This document shows, in pieces, positions 28,833 through 38,269 of a stretch of DNA of 64,000 nucleotides. The stretch covers positions 1 to 64,000 of the forward strand of contig NZ_LPWF01000023.1 of assembly GCF_001723305.1 (NCBI RefSeq). The letters run 5' to 3'. The notes below the pieces were generated by a model. That model searched no databases, was not told where the DNA came from, and worked only from the letters and a program-made list of their open reading frames with translations. The translations under genes and the position numbers were made by a program. Source of the stretch: Methyloceanibacter superfactus. GTDB taxonomy: Bacteria; Pseudomonadota; Alphaproteobacteria; Rhizobiales; Methyloligellaceae. Within the stretch, counting starts at the first letter, position 1. Each line of letters starts with the position of its first letter.

Positions 28833-29654
28833 TCAGTACTCCACCGCAAAGGTGATGCGGAGGGAGGTGTCAGGCGAGGCGTCGGTCAGGCCGAAAAGCA
28901 CGCCCGCACCGAGATTCCACTCGCGGTCTGCATCGGGCGCGGAGAACACATAGAGGCTCGGCCCGAGGACGTGACTTTGCGCATCGAAAGGACCGCTATG
29001 AACCAGCTCCTCGATCTCGCCGAACATCAGCACGGCAACGCCCCATCGCTCGGTCACGCTGTATCGCGCTTGCGTGGCGTATTCGAAGCCCAGCCACTCT
29101 TGGTCGGCGAACTCCCCCAATTGGTCGACGAGACGGGGATTGAACGTCAGCAGCCACGGGCCGGGCGCCAGTTCCATCACCGGGCCAAACTCGAACTCGT
29201 CCGGACGACCGTCTGCGACTAAAAATGAGTAAGGGCCGTAGCCTGCCATGAAGGCCAGACCGAAGACGCCATCATGGCGCGGAACCAGCACGAACTGCGT
29301 CTCAATGCCGAGCGAGGCCAATTCCAGCTGGTCCCCGGCGACCTGCTCCACATTCGGGGTCAGACGGAGCATCCACCAATCGGTGACCCCGTATTGGAAC
29401 TCGATCTCGTGACTTTGGCGGAGCGCGTCGAGTTCGCCTTCCCCCGTCTCCTCCGCCGGCGGCAAGCCCCAATGGGAGGCGCCGCGATACTCGGCCTCGA
29501 TCGCGCCTTTCTCGGCGTCGACTTCGGGAATTTCATACTCGGCGAAGGCCGGTCCGGGCGGCCGTGCGAGGGTCGCTACGGCGATCGCGGGAACCATTGC
29601 CGCAGCCGACAACACTCTGCAGGCAACGCCCCGTCTGCTCCCAACCCAACGCAA
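28833..29654 (-). CDS. Exported outer-membrane-like protein, paralogue B
   Basis: 273 residues from a TTG start, with a signal peptide (VLSAAAMVPAIAVATLARPPGPAFA) and a predicted beta-rich mature part ending RITFAVEY. It is paralogous along its length to the gene 2 bp downstream but lacks its poly-acidic loop, having APDADREWN instead. The first gene of the pair, it is divergent from the sensor kinase at 29978. Function unknown. Confidence 0.75.
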   Translation of the reverse strand: MRWVGSRRGVACRVLSAAAMVPAIAVATLARPPGPAFAEYEIPEVDAEKGAIEAEYRGASHWGLPPAEETGEGELDALRQSHEIEFQYGVTDWWMLRLTPNVEQVAGDQLELASLGIETQFVLVPRHDGVFGLAFMAGYGPYSFLVADGRPDEFEFGPVMELAPGPWLLTFNPRLVDQLGEFADQEWLGFEYATQARYSVTERWGVAVLMFGEIEELVHSGPFDAQSHVLGPSLYVFSAPDADREWNLGAGVLFGLTDASPDTSLRITFAVEY

Positions 29655-29977
29655 GAGCTGTCCCCCGCCAGCTTAAATCCCATGCGGTTTGCCCGCTTTT
29701 TCGAATTGCCCAGCCAATGACCGGCAAATATCCAATGCCAGCCATGCCATGTCTAGTAAGTGATGCGGGAAACAGTAGCAATCAGATCGGGAAAATCGGG
29801 GCTTGTTTCATCAAACAGGTGCCGGGCGGCCCCCTTGGAACCCCCGTCAATCCAGCAATAATGCAGTATAGGTAACGGGCCGCCCGAGGGTCGGGCGGTG
29901 GGAGGCTGGCCACACGAGCGGGAGAAGGGTCGCCTAGAGGCACCCACCTCGCGGCCGCCAAGGAGACTTGAAGGCGA
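29655..29977. promoter_or_regulatory. 323-bp divergent region with GC-rich hairpin
   Basis: Between the outer-membrane pair (minus) and the kinase (plus). It contains a hairpin CCGCCCGA-GGG-TCGGGCGG at 29880-29898 with no T-tract, 80 bp before the kinase start, which could lie in its leader. Nothing else recognised. Confidence 0.4.
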
Positions 29978-31573
29978 ATGCGTTATCGCACCAAGCTCAT
30001 GATCGCGGCTGGTCTGCTGCTCGCCATGTCCCTTTCGGCGGCGGCCCTGGCTTATTGGGGGGTTGCTCAGTCGCACCGTTACCTCACGCGGTCCCGCATC
30101 GCCCATGAGCAGCTCGAGCGGCAGCTTCAGCTCTCCCGCCACAGCCAGCAATTGTTCAAGGCCTGGACGGATACCCTCCTCACCGGGATGACGGACCGGC
30201 CTTTGGGGGCCGCCTATCTCAACAAGGTCATAGAGTCGGACCTTTCGGCCCTTCAGGATCTTTCCGAGAAAGAACTCACCATCGCCGGCGGCGACGAGCA
30301 AAGAGCGGAATCCGCGGAGATCGACCGTCTCGCCGCCATCCGGCGCGAGTATCAGCACACCCTCGACCAGCTTGCCGAGGTCGAGCAATTGCGAAGCCGC
30401 GGCCGGCCCGACATCGCCTGGCAAAATTTGATCGGGCTGCTGAGGGGCGGCATCGACCAGCAGCTCAACGAGCTGATCGAGGTCGCCGTCGCCGACGAGA
30501 CGGCCGAGGTCTTGCGCATCGACGCCGACGCCAGCGGCCTCTTGAGCCGGCTTGAGCGCATCAGTCAGATCCATGCGGCCCTCGCCACGTTGACGACGCT
30601 GGCACTGCTCTTCCTGCTGGTGCGGGGTCTGCGGGCGCCACTCGCCGAACTGTTGCAGGGGACGAGACGGCTCGCCGAGGGCGATCTCTCACACCGCATT
30701 ACCGTCTCCGGCCGCGACGAGTTCGCCGAGCTGGGCCGGAGCTTCAACGGCATGGCCGCCGATCTCCAGACCCATCAGAAGGCCCTCAAGGACGCCCACG
30801 ACAATCTTGAGGCGATCGTGCAGGAACGCACCGAGGAACTGCGCCAAGCCAACGAATCCCTGCGCAAGATCGACGAGACCCGCCGCGGCTTCTTCGCCGA
30901 TATCAGTCACGAGCTGCGCACACCCCTCACCGTCATTCGTGGCGAGGGCGAGATCTCTTTGCGCGGCAAGAACAAGCGCGTCGCCGAGTACAAGCGCTCC
31001 ATGGAGCGGATCGTCGAGCAGGCTAAGCATCTCTCCGTGCTCGTGAACGATCTTTTGTTCATCGCCCGCCAGGGCGCCGGCGCCGCCAAGCTCAATCTCA
31101 AGCCGATCGACTTGAGCGCTCTGGTGGAGAGGGTTTGCGGCGACGCAACGGTAATCGGCTACAGCAAGTCCATCGATATCTCCCTCGCCAACGGGTCGAC
31201 CCATGAAATGGTTCGTGGCGATCCGGCGCGGCTCCGGCAATTGTTACTGGTGCTGCTCGACAACGCGGTGCGCTATTCGAACGCCAAGGGCGCGATCGAG
31301 GTCGAGGTGGGGCGGGCCGATTCAGAGGTGACCGTTCGCGTGTCCGACCACGGCGTGGGCATTGCGCCGGAAGAGCTCGAGGGCATTTTTGAGCGGTTTC
31401 GCCGGGGCGGAAACGCTTCAGATATGAACGAGGAAGGGCTGGGCCTGGGTCTCCCGCTCGCCAAGGCCATTGTCGAAGCGCACAAGGGCAGGATCGAGAT
31501 GCAGAGCCGGGTCGGCGAAGGCACCACCGTGACCGTCGTCTTGCCGGCGGAAGCTGAAGGGGGACAGGCGTGA
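29978..31573 (+). CDS. HAMP-containing sensor histidine kinase
   Basis: 531 residues: N-terminal helix (LMIAAGLLLAMSLSAAALAYW), periplasmic four-helix-like sensor of about 170 residues, second helix (ATLTTLALLFLLVRGL), HAMP (PLAELLQGTRRLAEGDLSHRI), coiled coil, HisKA box (FFADISHELRTPLTVIRGEG) and HATPase with N (LVLLDNAVRYSN), G1 (VSDHGVGIAP) and G2 (GLGLGLPLAKAIVEAH) boxes. It overlaps the downstream regulator by GTGA. Signal unknown; placement between metal-uptake genes and ABC transporters suggests sensing of substrate or envelope state. Confidence 0.9.
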   Translation: MRYRTKLMIAAGLLLAMSLSAAALAYWGVAQSHRYLTRSRIAHEQLERQLQLSRHSQQLFKAWTDTLLTGMTDRPLGAAYLNKVIESDLSALQDLSEKELTIAGGDEQRAESAEIDRLAAIRREYQHTLDQLAEVEQLRSRGRPDIAWQNLIGLLRGGIDQQLNELIEVAVADETAEVLRIDADASGLLSRLERISQIHAALATLTTLALLFLLVRGLRAPLAELLQGTRRLAEGDLSHRITVSGRDEFAELGRSFNGMAADLQTHQKALKDAHDNLEAIVQERTEELRQANESLRKIDETRRGFFADISHELRTPLTVIRGEGEISLRGKNKRVAEYKRSMERIVEQAKHLSVLVNDLLFIARQGAGAAKLNLKPIDLSALVERVCGDATVIGYSKSIDISLANGSTHEMVRGDPARLRQLLLVLLDNAVRYSNAKGAIEVEVGRADSEVTVRVSDHGVGIAPEELEGIFERFRRGGNASDMNEEGLGLGLPLAKAIVEAHKGRIEMQSRVGEGTTVTVVLPAEAEGGQA

Positions 31574-32250
31574 ACGTGCTGCTGGTCGAGGACGAACCGC
31601 GAGTTTCCGATTTTATTGACCGCGGCCTGCGCGCCGAGAATCATGGAGTGACCGTCGCGGCCACAGGGGCCGCGGGCATCGATCTCGCCAAGACCGGCGA
31701 GTTCGACGTCATCATCCTCGACCTCATGCTGCCGGACATGCATGGCTACGACGTGTGTCAGCGGCTGCGCCAGGACGGCCAGCACACGCCGATCCTTATG
31801 CTGACCGCAATGGACGCGCTGGAAGACAAGATCAAGGGCATCAAGATCGGCGCCGACGACTACCTCACCAAGCCGTTCGACTTCGACGAACTTCTCGTCC
31901 GCATCGAGGCGCTCGTCCGCCGCTCGCACAATTTCGCCCAGAGCTCCAACGTGCTGAAGGTGGCGGATCTCGAGCTCGACCGGGATCTGCTGGAGGTCAC
32001 GCGCGGCGGCGAGGCCATCAAGCTCACGGCAAAGGAGCTTGCCATCCTGGAGCTGCTGATGGGGGCGCCCGGCCGGGTGTTCTCCCGAACCAGGATCCTC
32101 AACCAGGTCTGGGGCTATAGCGAGGACCCGCTCACCAACGTGGTGGACGTCTATATCGCCCGGCTCAGACGCAAAATCGACACGGAAGGGCGGGAGCCCT
32201 TGATCGAAACGGTGCGTGGCCACGGCTATCGCCTGAAGGCGCCAAGCTGA
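31570..32250 (+). CDS. OmpR-family response regulator
   Basis: 226 residues. Receiver domain with acidic pocket VEDEPRV, phospho-acceptor in VIILDLMLPD and KPF lysine loop; C-terminal winged helix (IKLTAKELAILELLMGAPGR, VVDVYIARLRRKID, ETVRGHGYRL). Translationally coupled to the kinase. Downstream is a 253-bp gap before the ABC binding protein, which is a plausible target. Confidence 0.93.
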   Translation: MNVLLVEDEPRVSDFIDRGLRAENHGVTVAATGAAGIDLAKTGEFDVIILDLMLPDMHGYDVCQRLRQDGQHTPILMLTAMDALEDKIKGIKIGADDYLTKPFDFDELLVRIEALVRRSHNFAQSSNVLKVADLELDRDLLEVTRGGEAIKLTAKELAILELLMGAPGRVFSRTRILNQVWGYSEDPLTNVVDVYIARLRRKIDTEGREPLIETVRGHGYRLKAPS

Positions 32251-32503
32251 TGTTGGGAAAACGCAGTGCAACATTTTCCAGGCCGCCGTTTGATCACCGG
32301 CAGGCTGGGAATGGAACCTTGCTAAGTGGGGCGGGATCGGTAGATTATGCCCCGCCACTCTCGCTGATTACGCGCCATAAATCTTCCGGGCCTCGCCAGA
32401 TGGCCACGGTTCCGCCTGCCCGTCAGCGACAGGAGTTACGGGCGCGCGCTGCCTGGCTAGTCCCAAAGACCTTGATTGACACCAACCCGTGGAGGAGTTC
32501 CAG

Positions 32504-33495
32504 TTGCGGTCACGTCTGTTAGCTTTCTTTTTCGTCATCCTGACGAGTGGCGCGATCGCGCACGCCGCGGAGCCAGCAAGCAAGCTCAAGATCGCCGTGC
32601 TCAAATTCGGCACGGTTAGCTGGGCGCTCGACACGATCCAAGCCAACGGGCTCGATAAAGCCGAGGGCATAGAGCTCGATATCGTGCCTCTGGCGAGCAC
32701 CCAGGCGACCACGGTGGGGCTGCAATCCGGCTCCGTCGACCTCATTGCCACGGACTGGCTCTGGGTCTCCCGCGAACGCACCAACGGCGCCGACTTCACC
32801 TTCGTGCCATTCACCACGGCACTCGGCGCCATCATGGTGCGCCCGACTCGCCGATCAAAACCCTCGCCGACCTCAAGGGCAAAACCCTCGGCGTCGCCGG
32901 CGGCCCCCTCGACAAGAGCTGGCTGCTCATCGTGGCCTACGCGCTGCGCACGGCCAATATCGACCTTCGGACCGAGACGACGCAGGAATTCGGCGCCCCG
33001 CCGCTGCTCGCCGAGAGAGCCAAGCAAGGCGCGATCGATGCCGTGCTCAATTTCTGGCCCTATGCGGCGCGGCTCGAGGCGGAGGGCTTTACCCAGCTGA
33101 TCGGACTCGAGGAAGTCGTCGGCGAGCTTGGCGCCAAGGGCGAGGTTTCCATGGTCGGCTACGTCTTCAACGAGAAATGGGCGGACAAGAACCTTGCCGC
33201 CACTCAGGGCTTCCTTCGCGCCGCCGCCAAGGCCAACGAGCTGCTCGCCACTTCCGACGCGGAGTGGGACCGGCTGAAGCCGCTGATGAGCGCTAACGAC
33301 CCAACCTTCAACGAGGCAACCTTCGAAGCCTTGCGGCGGCGTTACCGCGAGGGCATTCCGGAGCGGTCGAGCGCCGCCGACGAGGCCGACGCCAAGGTGC
33401 TCTATCAGTTCCTGCGTGAGCTGGGTGGTAAGAAGCTGGTCGGCTCCGGCACCGAGTTGGCGCCCGGAACCTTCTGGCACGGTGCCGACAAGTGA
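32504..33495 (+). CDS. NitT/TauT-type ABC transporter substrate-binding protein (one frameshift)
   Basis: Periplasmic binding protein with a signal peptide (LRSRLLAFFFVILTSGAIAHA) from a TTG start placed after GGAGGAG; the GTG at 32489 overlaps that ribosome site and is rejected. The family look is KLKIAVLKFGTVSWALDTI, VGLQSGSVDLIATDWLW and LDKSWLLIVAYAL. A G is missing near 32845 between VRP and DSPIKTLADLKG; restored length is 330 residues. It forms an operon with the permease (GTG overlaps its stop) and ATPase. Families of this type carry nitrate, sulfonates, taurine, pyrimidine precursors or other small organics; the substrate here cannot be read. Confidence 0.87.
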
Positions 33496-34289
33496 GCGTT
33501 ACCTTCGCTCGCACCGAGACCGGACGGAGCTTCCGCATGTCGCGTGGCGCCTGGATGCCGGTCATCTCGGTGGTGGGCTTCGTTCTCCTCTGGTATATCG
33601 GCGCCGAAATTGCACAGAGCCGTCTGCTGCCGGGCCCGGTCGCCGTGTTGCAATATATCTACGAGGAGACGCTGCACGGCAATCTCCTCACTCAGCTCGG
33701 CATTACCTTATGGCGCGTGGTCGCCTCCTTCGCCGTGGCTATGCTGATCGGCAGCGTCATCGGCCTAGCCATGGGCCAGATGCCCGCCCTCAACCGCGTG
33801 CTCGATCCTTGGCTGATCGTGCTGCTGAATCTGCCGGCCCTGGTGATCATCATCCTGGCATATGTCTGGTTCGGCCTGAACGAGGCGGCGGCAATCGGCG
33901 CCGTCGCGCTCAACAAGATCCCCAATGTCGTGGTCACCTTGCGCGAGGGTGCTCGTGCGCTCGACCCCGGTCTCGACGAGATGGCGCGGGCCTATCGCAT
34001 GTCGCCCTGGAGCAAATTCCGCAATGTCGTCCTGCCGCAACTCCAGCCTTATTTCGCGGCCGCCTCGCGCTCCGGCATCTCGCTGATCTGGAAGATCGTG
34101 CTGGTGGTCGAACTCCTCGGCCGCCCGAACGGCGTCGGCTTTGAACTCCACCTTAACTTCCAGCTCTTCAACGTGACCGCGATCCTCGGCTATACACTCG
34201 CTTTCGTGGCGGTCATGCTGGCGATCGAATATTTATTGGTGCAGCCCCTTGAACGACATTCAACACGCTGGCGTAACAAGCCAGTTTAA
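33492..34289 (+). CDS. NitT/TauT-type ABC transporter permease
   Basis: 265 residues, about six transmembrane helices, with the EAA-type coupling loop (EGARALDPGLDEMARAYRMSPWSKFRNVVLPQLQP, in two parts around DEMARAYR). Start overlaps the binding-protein stop, and the 3' end overlaps the ATPase start by 41 bp. An inner-membrane channel for the binding protein upstream. Confidence 0.92.
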   Translation: MSVTFARTETGRSFRMSRGAWMPVISVVGFVLLWYIGAEIAQSRLLPGPVAVLQYIYEETLHGNLLTQLGITLWRVVASFAVAMLIGSVIGLAMGQMPALNRVLDPWLIVLLNLPALVIIILAYVWFGLNEAAAIGAVALNKIPNVVVTLREGARALDPGLDEMARAYRMSPWSKFRNVVLPQLQPYFAAASRSGISLIWKIVLVVELLGRPNGVGFELHLNFQLFNVTAILGYTLAFVAVMLAIEYLLVQPLERHSTRWRNKPV

Positions 34290-35001
34290 GATCAGAGTCG
34301 AAGAAAAGACTCATGTGGGGGCTGACGGCACGGAGCTGACAGCCATCCGTGATCTGACCCTCGACCTCAAGCCTGAGAGCATGACCGTGCTCATGGGGCC
34401 GTCAGGCTGTGGCAAGACCACATTGCTGCGGATCGTCGCTCATCTTGACGATAGGTTCATCGGCGAGGTCGAGTTTCCCTCCGACGCGCGCATCGGCTTC
34501 ATGTTCCAAGAGCCGCGCCTGCTGCCGTGGCGGACCGTCCGCCAGAATATCGAGCTCGTCGCCGCGCCGGGCTTCACCGAGGAAGAGCTCGACCGGCTGG
34601 CCCGTTCGGTTGGCCTCACCGAGATGCTGCCGCGCTATCCTCAAGAACTCTCGCTGGGCTTGGCCCGTCGCGTGGCCTTGGCCCGGGCCTTCGCCACCAA
34701 GCCGGACCTTCTGCTGTTGGACGAGCCTTTCGTATCCCTCGACGAGAAGACCGCCGATCGCCTGCGGCGTCTCTTGCTCGACGTGTGGTCGGCACGGCCA
34801 ACGACCGCCGTGATGGTCACCCATAATGCCCGCGAGGCGATCCTTCTTGCCGACCAACTCGTGCTGCTGGCCCCGCGGCCGACCCATGTGGTGGCCATCG
34901 AGACCATCGATGTGCCGCAAGCGGAGCGCGACCCCAAGATGATCGAGGCGCTCCACAGCGATCTTCTGCAGCGCTTTCCAGCCAATTTCTCGGGCCTTTA
35001 G
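34249..35001 (+). CDS. NitT/TauT-type ABC transporter ATP-binding protein
   Basis: 250 residues from a TTG start. Walker A GPSGCGKTT, Q-loop MFQEPRLLPW, Walker B LLLLDEPFVSLD and switch His in MVTHNAREA are all present. The signature motif is changed to LSLGLARR in place of LSGGQ.QR, a common tolerated variant in this subfamily. It ends 20 bp from the convergent ABC-2 permease gene. Confidence 0.9.
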   Translation: MNDIQHAGVTSQFKIRVEEKTHVGADGTELTAIRDLTLDLKPESMTVLMGPSGCGKTTLLRIVAHLDDRFIGEVEFPSDARIGFMFQEPRLLPWRTVRQNIELVAAPGFTEEELDRLARSVGLTEMLPRYPQELSLGLARRVALARAFATKPDLLLLDEPFVSLDEKTADRLRRLLLDVWSARPTTAVMVTHNAREAILLADQLVLLAPRPTHVVAIETIDVPQAERDPKMIEALHSDLLQRFPANFSGL

Positions 35002-35020
35002 GCCCGCGAGACGGCTCGGC

Positions 35021-35839
35021 TCAGCCGGCGGCGGCCGGCGCCGTGGCTTTGCGCTGGAGGATGCCCCGCGAGGGATCGTAGGCCCAGACGGACAGCGCCA
35101 GGAACACCACGGTGCAGCCGGCCACGATCCCCAGCGCCTCCCAATTCACCTTGAGATAGAAGGCGAAGCGGATCAGCTCCACCGCCCAGGTGAAGGGGTT
35201 GTAGAGGCAGACGTAATAGAGCGTCAGACTGCCCTCGCGCATCTTCCACAGTGGGTAAAGAGCCGACGAGGCGAAGAACATCGGGAAGATCACGAAGTTC
35301 ATGATGCCGGCGAAATTCTCAAGCTGCTTGATGGTCGAGGACAACAGCATGCCGAGCGCCCCGAACATCATGCCCGTCAGGATCAGCGCCGGGAGAGCCG
35401 CCAGATAGCCCCAGGCCGGCAACTCCACGCCGCAGAGATAGGCGACGAGGAGGAAGGTGTAGACTTGGAAGAGTGAGACGAGCACGCCGGCGAACAGACG
35501 CGACACGAGCAGGAACCAGCGGGGCAGCGGCGTGGTGAGCAGTACCCGCATCGACCCCATCTCCCGGTCGTAGACCATGGAGAGCGAGCTCTGCATGCCA
35601 TTGAAGAGCTGGATCATCGCCAGCAGGCCCGGCGTGATATAGACGTCGTAGGTGATGTAGGTCTCGTAGGGCGGAATGATCGAGATGCCCAGCGCCGCCC
35701 GGAAACCGGCGGCGAAGATGATCAGCCAGATCAGGGGCCGCACCAGGGCGGCGAAGAACCGCTCCCGCTGCTGCAGGAAGCGCAACAGCTCGCGCCACAC
35801 GATGCCCCGGAAGGCGCGGAAGAAGTGCATGAACGTCAT
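35021..35839 (-). CDS. ABC-2 type permease, PQQ-alcohol-oxidation-associated (PedC/LutF-like)
   Basis: 272 residues with six predicted helices and the ABC-2 core (RPLIWLIIFAAGF, MVYDREMGSMRVLLTTPLPRW, GMMFGALGMLLSSTIKQLEN, NFVIFPMFFASSALYPLW). It resembles the permease found with PQQ alcohol dehydrogenases (PedC type). Its ATG overlaps the ATPase stop. With the binding protein at 10584-11855 it can form the transporter that P. putida and Methylorubrum use for lanthanide-dependent growth, although the genes here are 23 kb apart. Function is inferred from family. Confidence 0.85.
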   Translation of the reverse strand: MTFMHFFRAFRGIVWRELLRFLQQRERFFAALVRPLIWLIIFAAGFRAALGISIIPPYETYITYDVYITPGLLAMIQLFNGMQSSLSMVYDREMGSMRVLLTTPLPRWFLLVSRLFAGVLVSLFQVYTFLLVAYLCGVELPAWGYLAALPALILTGMMFGALGMLLSSTIKQLENFAGIMNFVIFPMFFASSALYPLWKMREGSLTLYYVCLYNPFTWAVELIRFAFYLKVNWEALGIVAGCTVVFLALSVWAYDPSRGILQRKATAPAAAG

Positions 35840-36615
35840 ACGGCCACATCCTGCCCGGCGCTTCGGATCAACAGCCTGAAGGCGTCACCCAAATCCTTGG
35901 CGCCGGTCTCGGCCACCACGGTCTTGGCCTCGCCGCGTGCCACGATCCGCCCACGGTCGAGGACAAGCAGATCGTCCTCCGGCTTGATCTCATCAAAGAG
36001 ATGGGTGGCCCACAGCACGCCGATATTGTCGGTGCTCGCGAGCGCATGGATATGCCTGACGATGGCCGCCCGCGTCGGGTCATCGAGCCCGATCGTCGGC
36101 TCATCCAGCAACAGCAGCTTGGGGCTATGCAGCAGCGCTCTGGCGATCTCCACCCGGCGGCGATGGCCGCCATTGAGCGAGCGCACCTTCTCGGTGATGC
36201 GCTCCTTCATGTCGAGGGCATCCAGCGCCCGGTTCATGCGCTCGTCGGCTTCCTTGCGCTTGAGCCCCCTGAGCGATGCGAAATAGCGCAGATTCTGTTT
36301 CACGGTGAGGTCGAGATCCAAGGTCGGCTGCTGGAAGACCACCCCGAGCGGCCCCAGGGCCTTGAATCCCTGCTCCGCTGCCGAACGCCCATCGATCTCA
36401 ATGCGGCCCGTAGGCGCGTCGAACAGCCTTGTGATCAGGGAAAACAGGGTGCTCTTGCCGGCCCCATTGGGTCCAAGCAGCGCCGTGACCTTGCCCGGGT
36501 AGACATCGAAGCTCACATCGTCGAGCGCACGCTTCTCACCATACCAATAGGACACGTCCTGGACCGATAGGACCGGCTCGCGCGGCGATCCATCCTTGGA
36601 AGCTTCCTTTTGCAT
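35836..36615 (-). CDS. ABC transporter ATPase, PQQ-alcohol-oxidation-associated (PedA/LutE-like)
   Basis: 259 residues. Walker A GPNGAGKST, Q-loop VVFQQPTLDLDL, signature LNGGHRRRVEIARAL (family variant of LSGGQ), Walker B LLLLDEPTIGLD and switch His in WATHLFDEI. The match is to the ATPase of the PQQ-dependent alcohol dehydrogenase transport system. ATG at 36615 is chosen; a TTG six codons upstream is possible. It is coupled with the ABC-2 permease by an ATGA overlap. Confidence 0.87.
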   Translation of the reverse strand: MQKEASKDGSPREPVLSVQDVSYWYGEKRALDDVSFDVYPGKVTALLGPNGAGKSTLFSLITRLFDAPTGRIEIDGRSAAEQGFKALGPLGVVFQQPTLDLDLTVKQNLRYFASLRGLKRKEADERMNRALDALDMKERITEKVRSLNGGHRRRVEIARALLHSPKLLLLDEPTIGLDDPTRAAIVRHIHALASTDNIGVLWATHLFDEIKPEDDLLVLDRGRIVARGEAKTVVAETGAKDLGDAFRLLIRSAGQDVAV

Positions 36616-36772
36616 GGCGGTCTTAATCAGCAATCGGGGGCTATTGCCCCTCTCCTTAAGCGTCCTCGTCCCAGAGATAGCCTTGGTGGGGCGCTTTCAC
36701 AAGCCTCAGCGGGCTTGGACCGCGGCCGTCTTGCGGCAAATGCCGCCGTCTCGGCGTAGGGGTCAGTACATA

Positions 36773-36804
36773 AAAAAGAAGCCGCCCCGAAGGGCGGCTT
36801 CCGT
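36773..36804 (-). terminator. Rho-independent terminator of the porin gene
   Basis: On the minus strand: GAAGCCGCCC, loop TTCG, GGGCGGCTTC, then TTTTTT. A classic strong terminator 25 bp after the porin stop. Confidence 0.93.
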
Positions 36805-36827
36805 AGTCTGTCGTTCCGAGTGGTGGA

Positions 36828-38269
36828 TTAGAAGAAGATCACGCCACCAACCTGGAACAGATCCCAGTCGTCGAAGCCCTGGTTCAGGTTCGCACCGGTT
36901 GCCGTGTCCTGAAGGTCCACGTCGAGCTCGAGGTGCTGCCAGCGAGCGTAGAGATGCATCGCAGCAGAGTCGATCTCTTGGACGCGCCGAGGCCGAAACG
37001 ATCGACCTGGGAGCCAGTCACGATGGCACCGGTGGCGCCGCCGTTGCAGACGTTGGCACTAGAGATAGCACCCACGCCAGCGGCGCAGACATTGGTTCCG
37101 GCGATGCCGCCGAACATGTCGTGGTACTCGCCATACTCACCGAACAGCACGGTCGCGCCGAGCGGGTTCCAGGTGCGCTTGATACCACCCTTCAAGTACC
37201 AGACGTCCGTGTTGTCGGCGGCCGCAGCGCCCGCGACGGACTGGCCAAGAGCGCCAGTTTGACCCGGGTTATAGCCACCCTGCTCGTTCTGATACATGCC
37301 GTAGATGAACAGGCCCGAAGGAACGTGCATCGCGGATGCGCCAACCTGGTAGAGGTCGACACTCTGCTTGAAGCCGGCGAGACCGCCGCCGCCACCGAGG
37401 TAGCGTTCGTCCGTCGAATGGGTGTAACCACCAGCGGCCGACACCTTGATGTTGCCGAAGTCACCCGCATACTTCAGGGCGACGTCGTAGATGTCGTCCT
37501 CACCGTATGAGGTCGAAACGCTGAAGCCACCGAAGGTCGGCGTGTCGTAGCGAACGGCACTGTAAGGAACGCCGTTGCAGTCCGCGCCGATACCGGCTTT
37601 GGCGGTCTGGCAGAAGAGGAACGAGCCCCAAGCTGCGTTCGTCAGGCCAGCAGTATTGCGGTTACCGTTCGGGTTAAGCCGGAAGCCGATGCCCTCGAAG
37701 AGCACCGCATTCGACTCGATGATGGTGCCCGACAGGTCAGGAAGCAGGGCCACGTTATCCGTCGCCTGGCTAAGCACGCCCCAGTTCAGGGTACCGTACT
37801 TGTCGCTCTTGACCCACATGTAGGACAGCAGCGTGTCGATCACCTGGACGCCGTCGTCGTCGCCAGGAACGAACTGGTTCGAGCCGAAGCCGAAGGCCGT
37901 ACCCGGCGCTTCGACGCTCATCGTGTAGCCGCCAGACCAACCCGGAGCGATCGTTGCGGAGCCAGAGAGCTGGAAGTGAGACGAAAGGGTCGTGCCCTTG
38001 TCACCCACGTAGAAGTTGCTCTCATTACCGTCGTCCCACCAGTTGGCCGACTTGGTGACCCAACCAGAAATGGTCAGAGACACCTTCTTGTTGCCCTTAC
38101 GGACCGTCGTTGCTTCTAGTTCCGCAACTCGCTCCTCGAGATCGGCGCAGCAGTCGCCCCCGAGGTCCGCAGCCTTGGCCGGGGTGCTCATCGCATATCC
38201 CCCGAACGTCACGCCAAGTGCGGCTGCGATGGCGATGCGGCTGGATGTTTTTGTCAGTCCCCCAAACAT
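36828..38269 (-). CDS. Alphaproteobacterial porin (one frameshift)
   Basis: General outer-membrane porin of the Hyphomicrobiales type. Signal peptide MFGGLTKTSSRIAIAAALG, then a short Cys/Glu coiled segment (GGDCCADLEERVAELEA) and a 16-strand-like barrel (KVSLTISGWVTKSANWWDDG, YDTPTFGGFSVSTSYGEDD, GIKRTWNPLGATVLFGEYGEY). A base is missing near 36984; after it the true end (VQEIDSAAMHLYARWQHLE to DLFQVGGVIFF) continues in another frame, ending in the terminal Phe needed for outer-membrane assembly. Restored length 480 residues. ATG at 38269 fits an AGGTGGAG at proper spacing better than the earlier GTG at 38281 or ATG at 38275. Confidence 0.88.
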
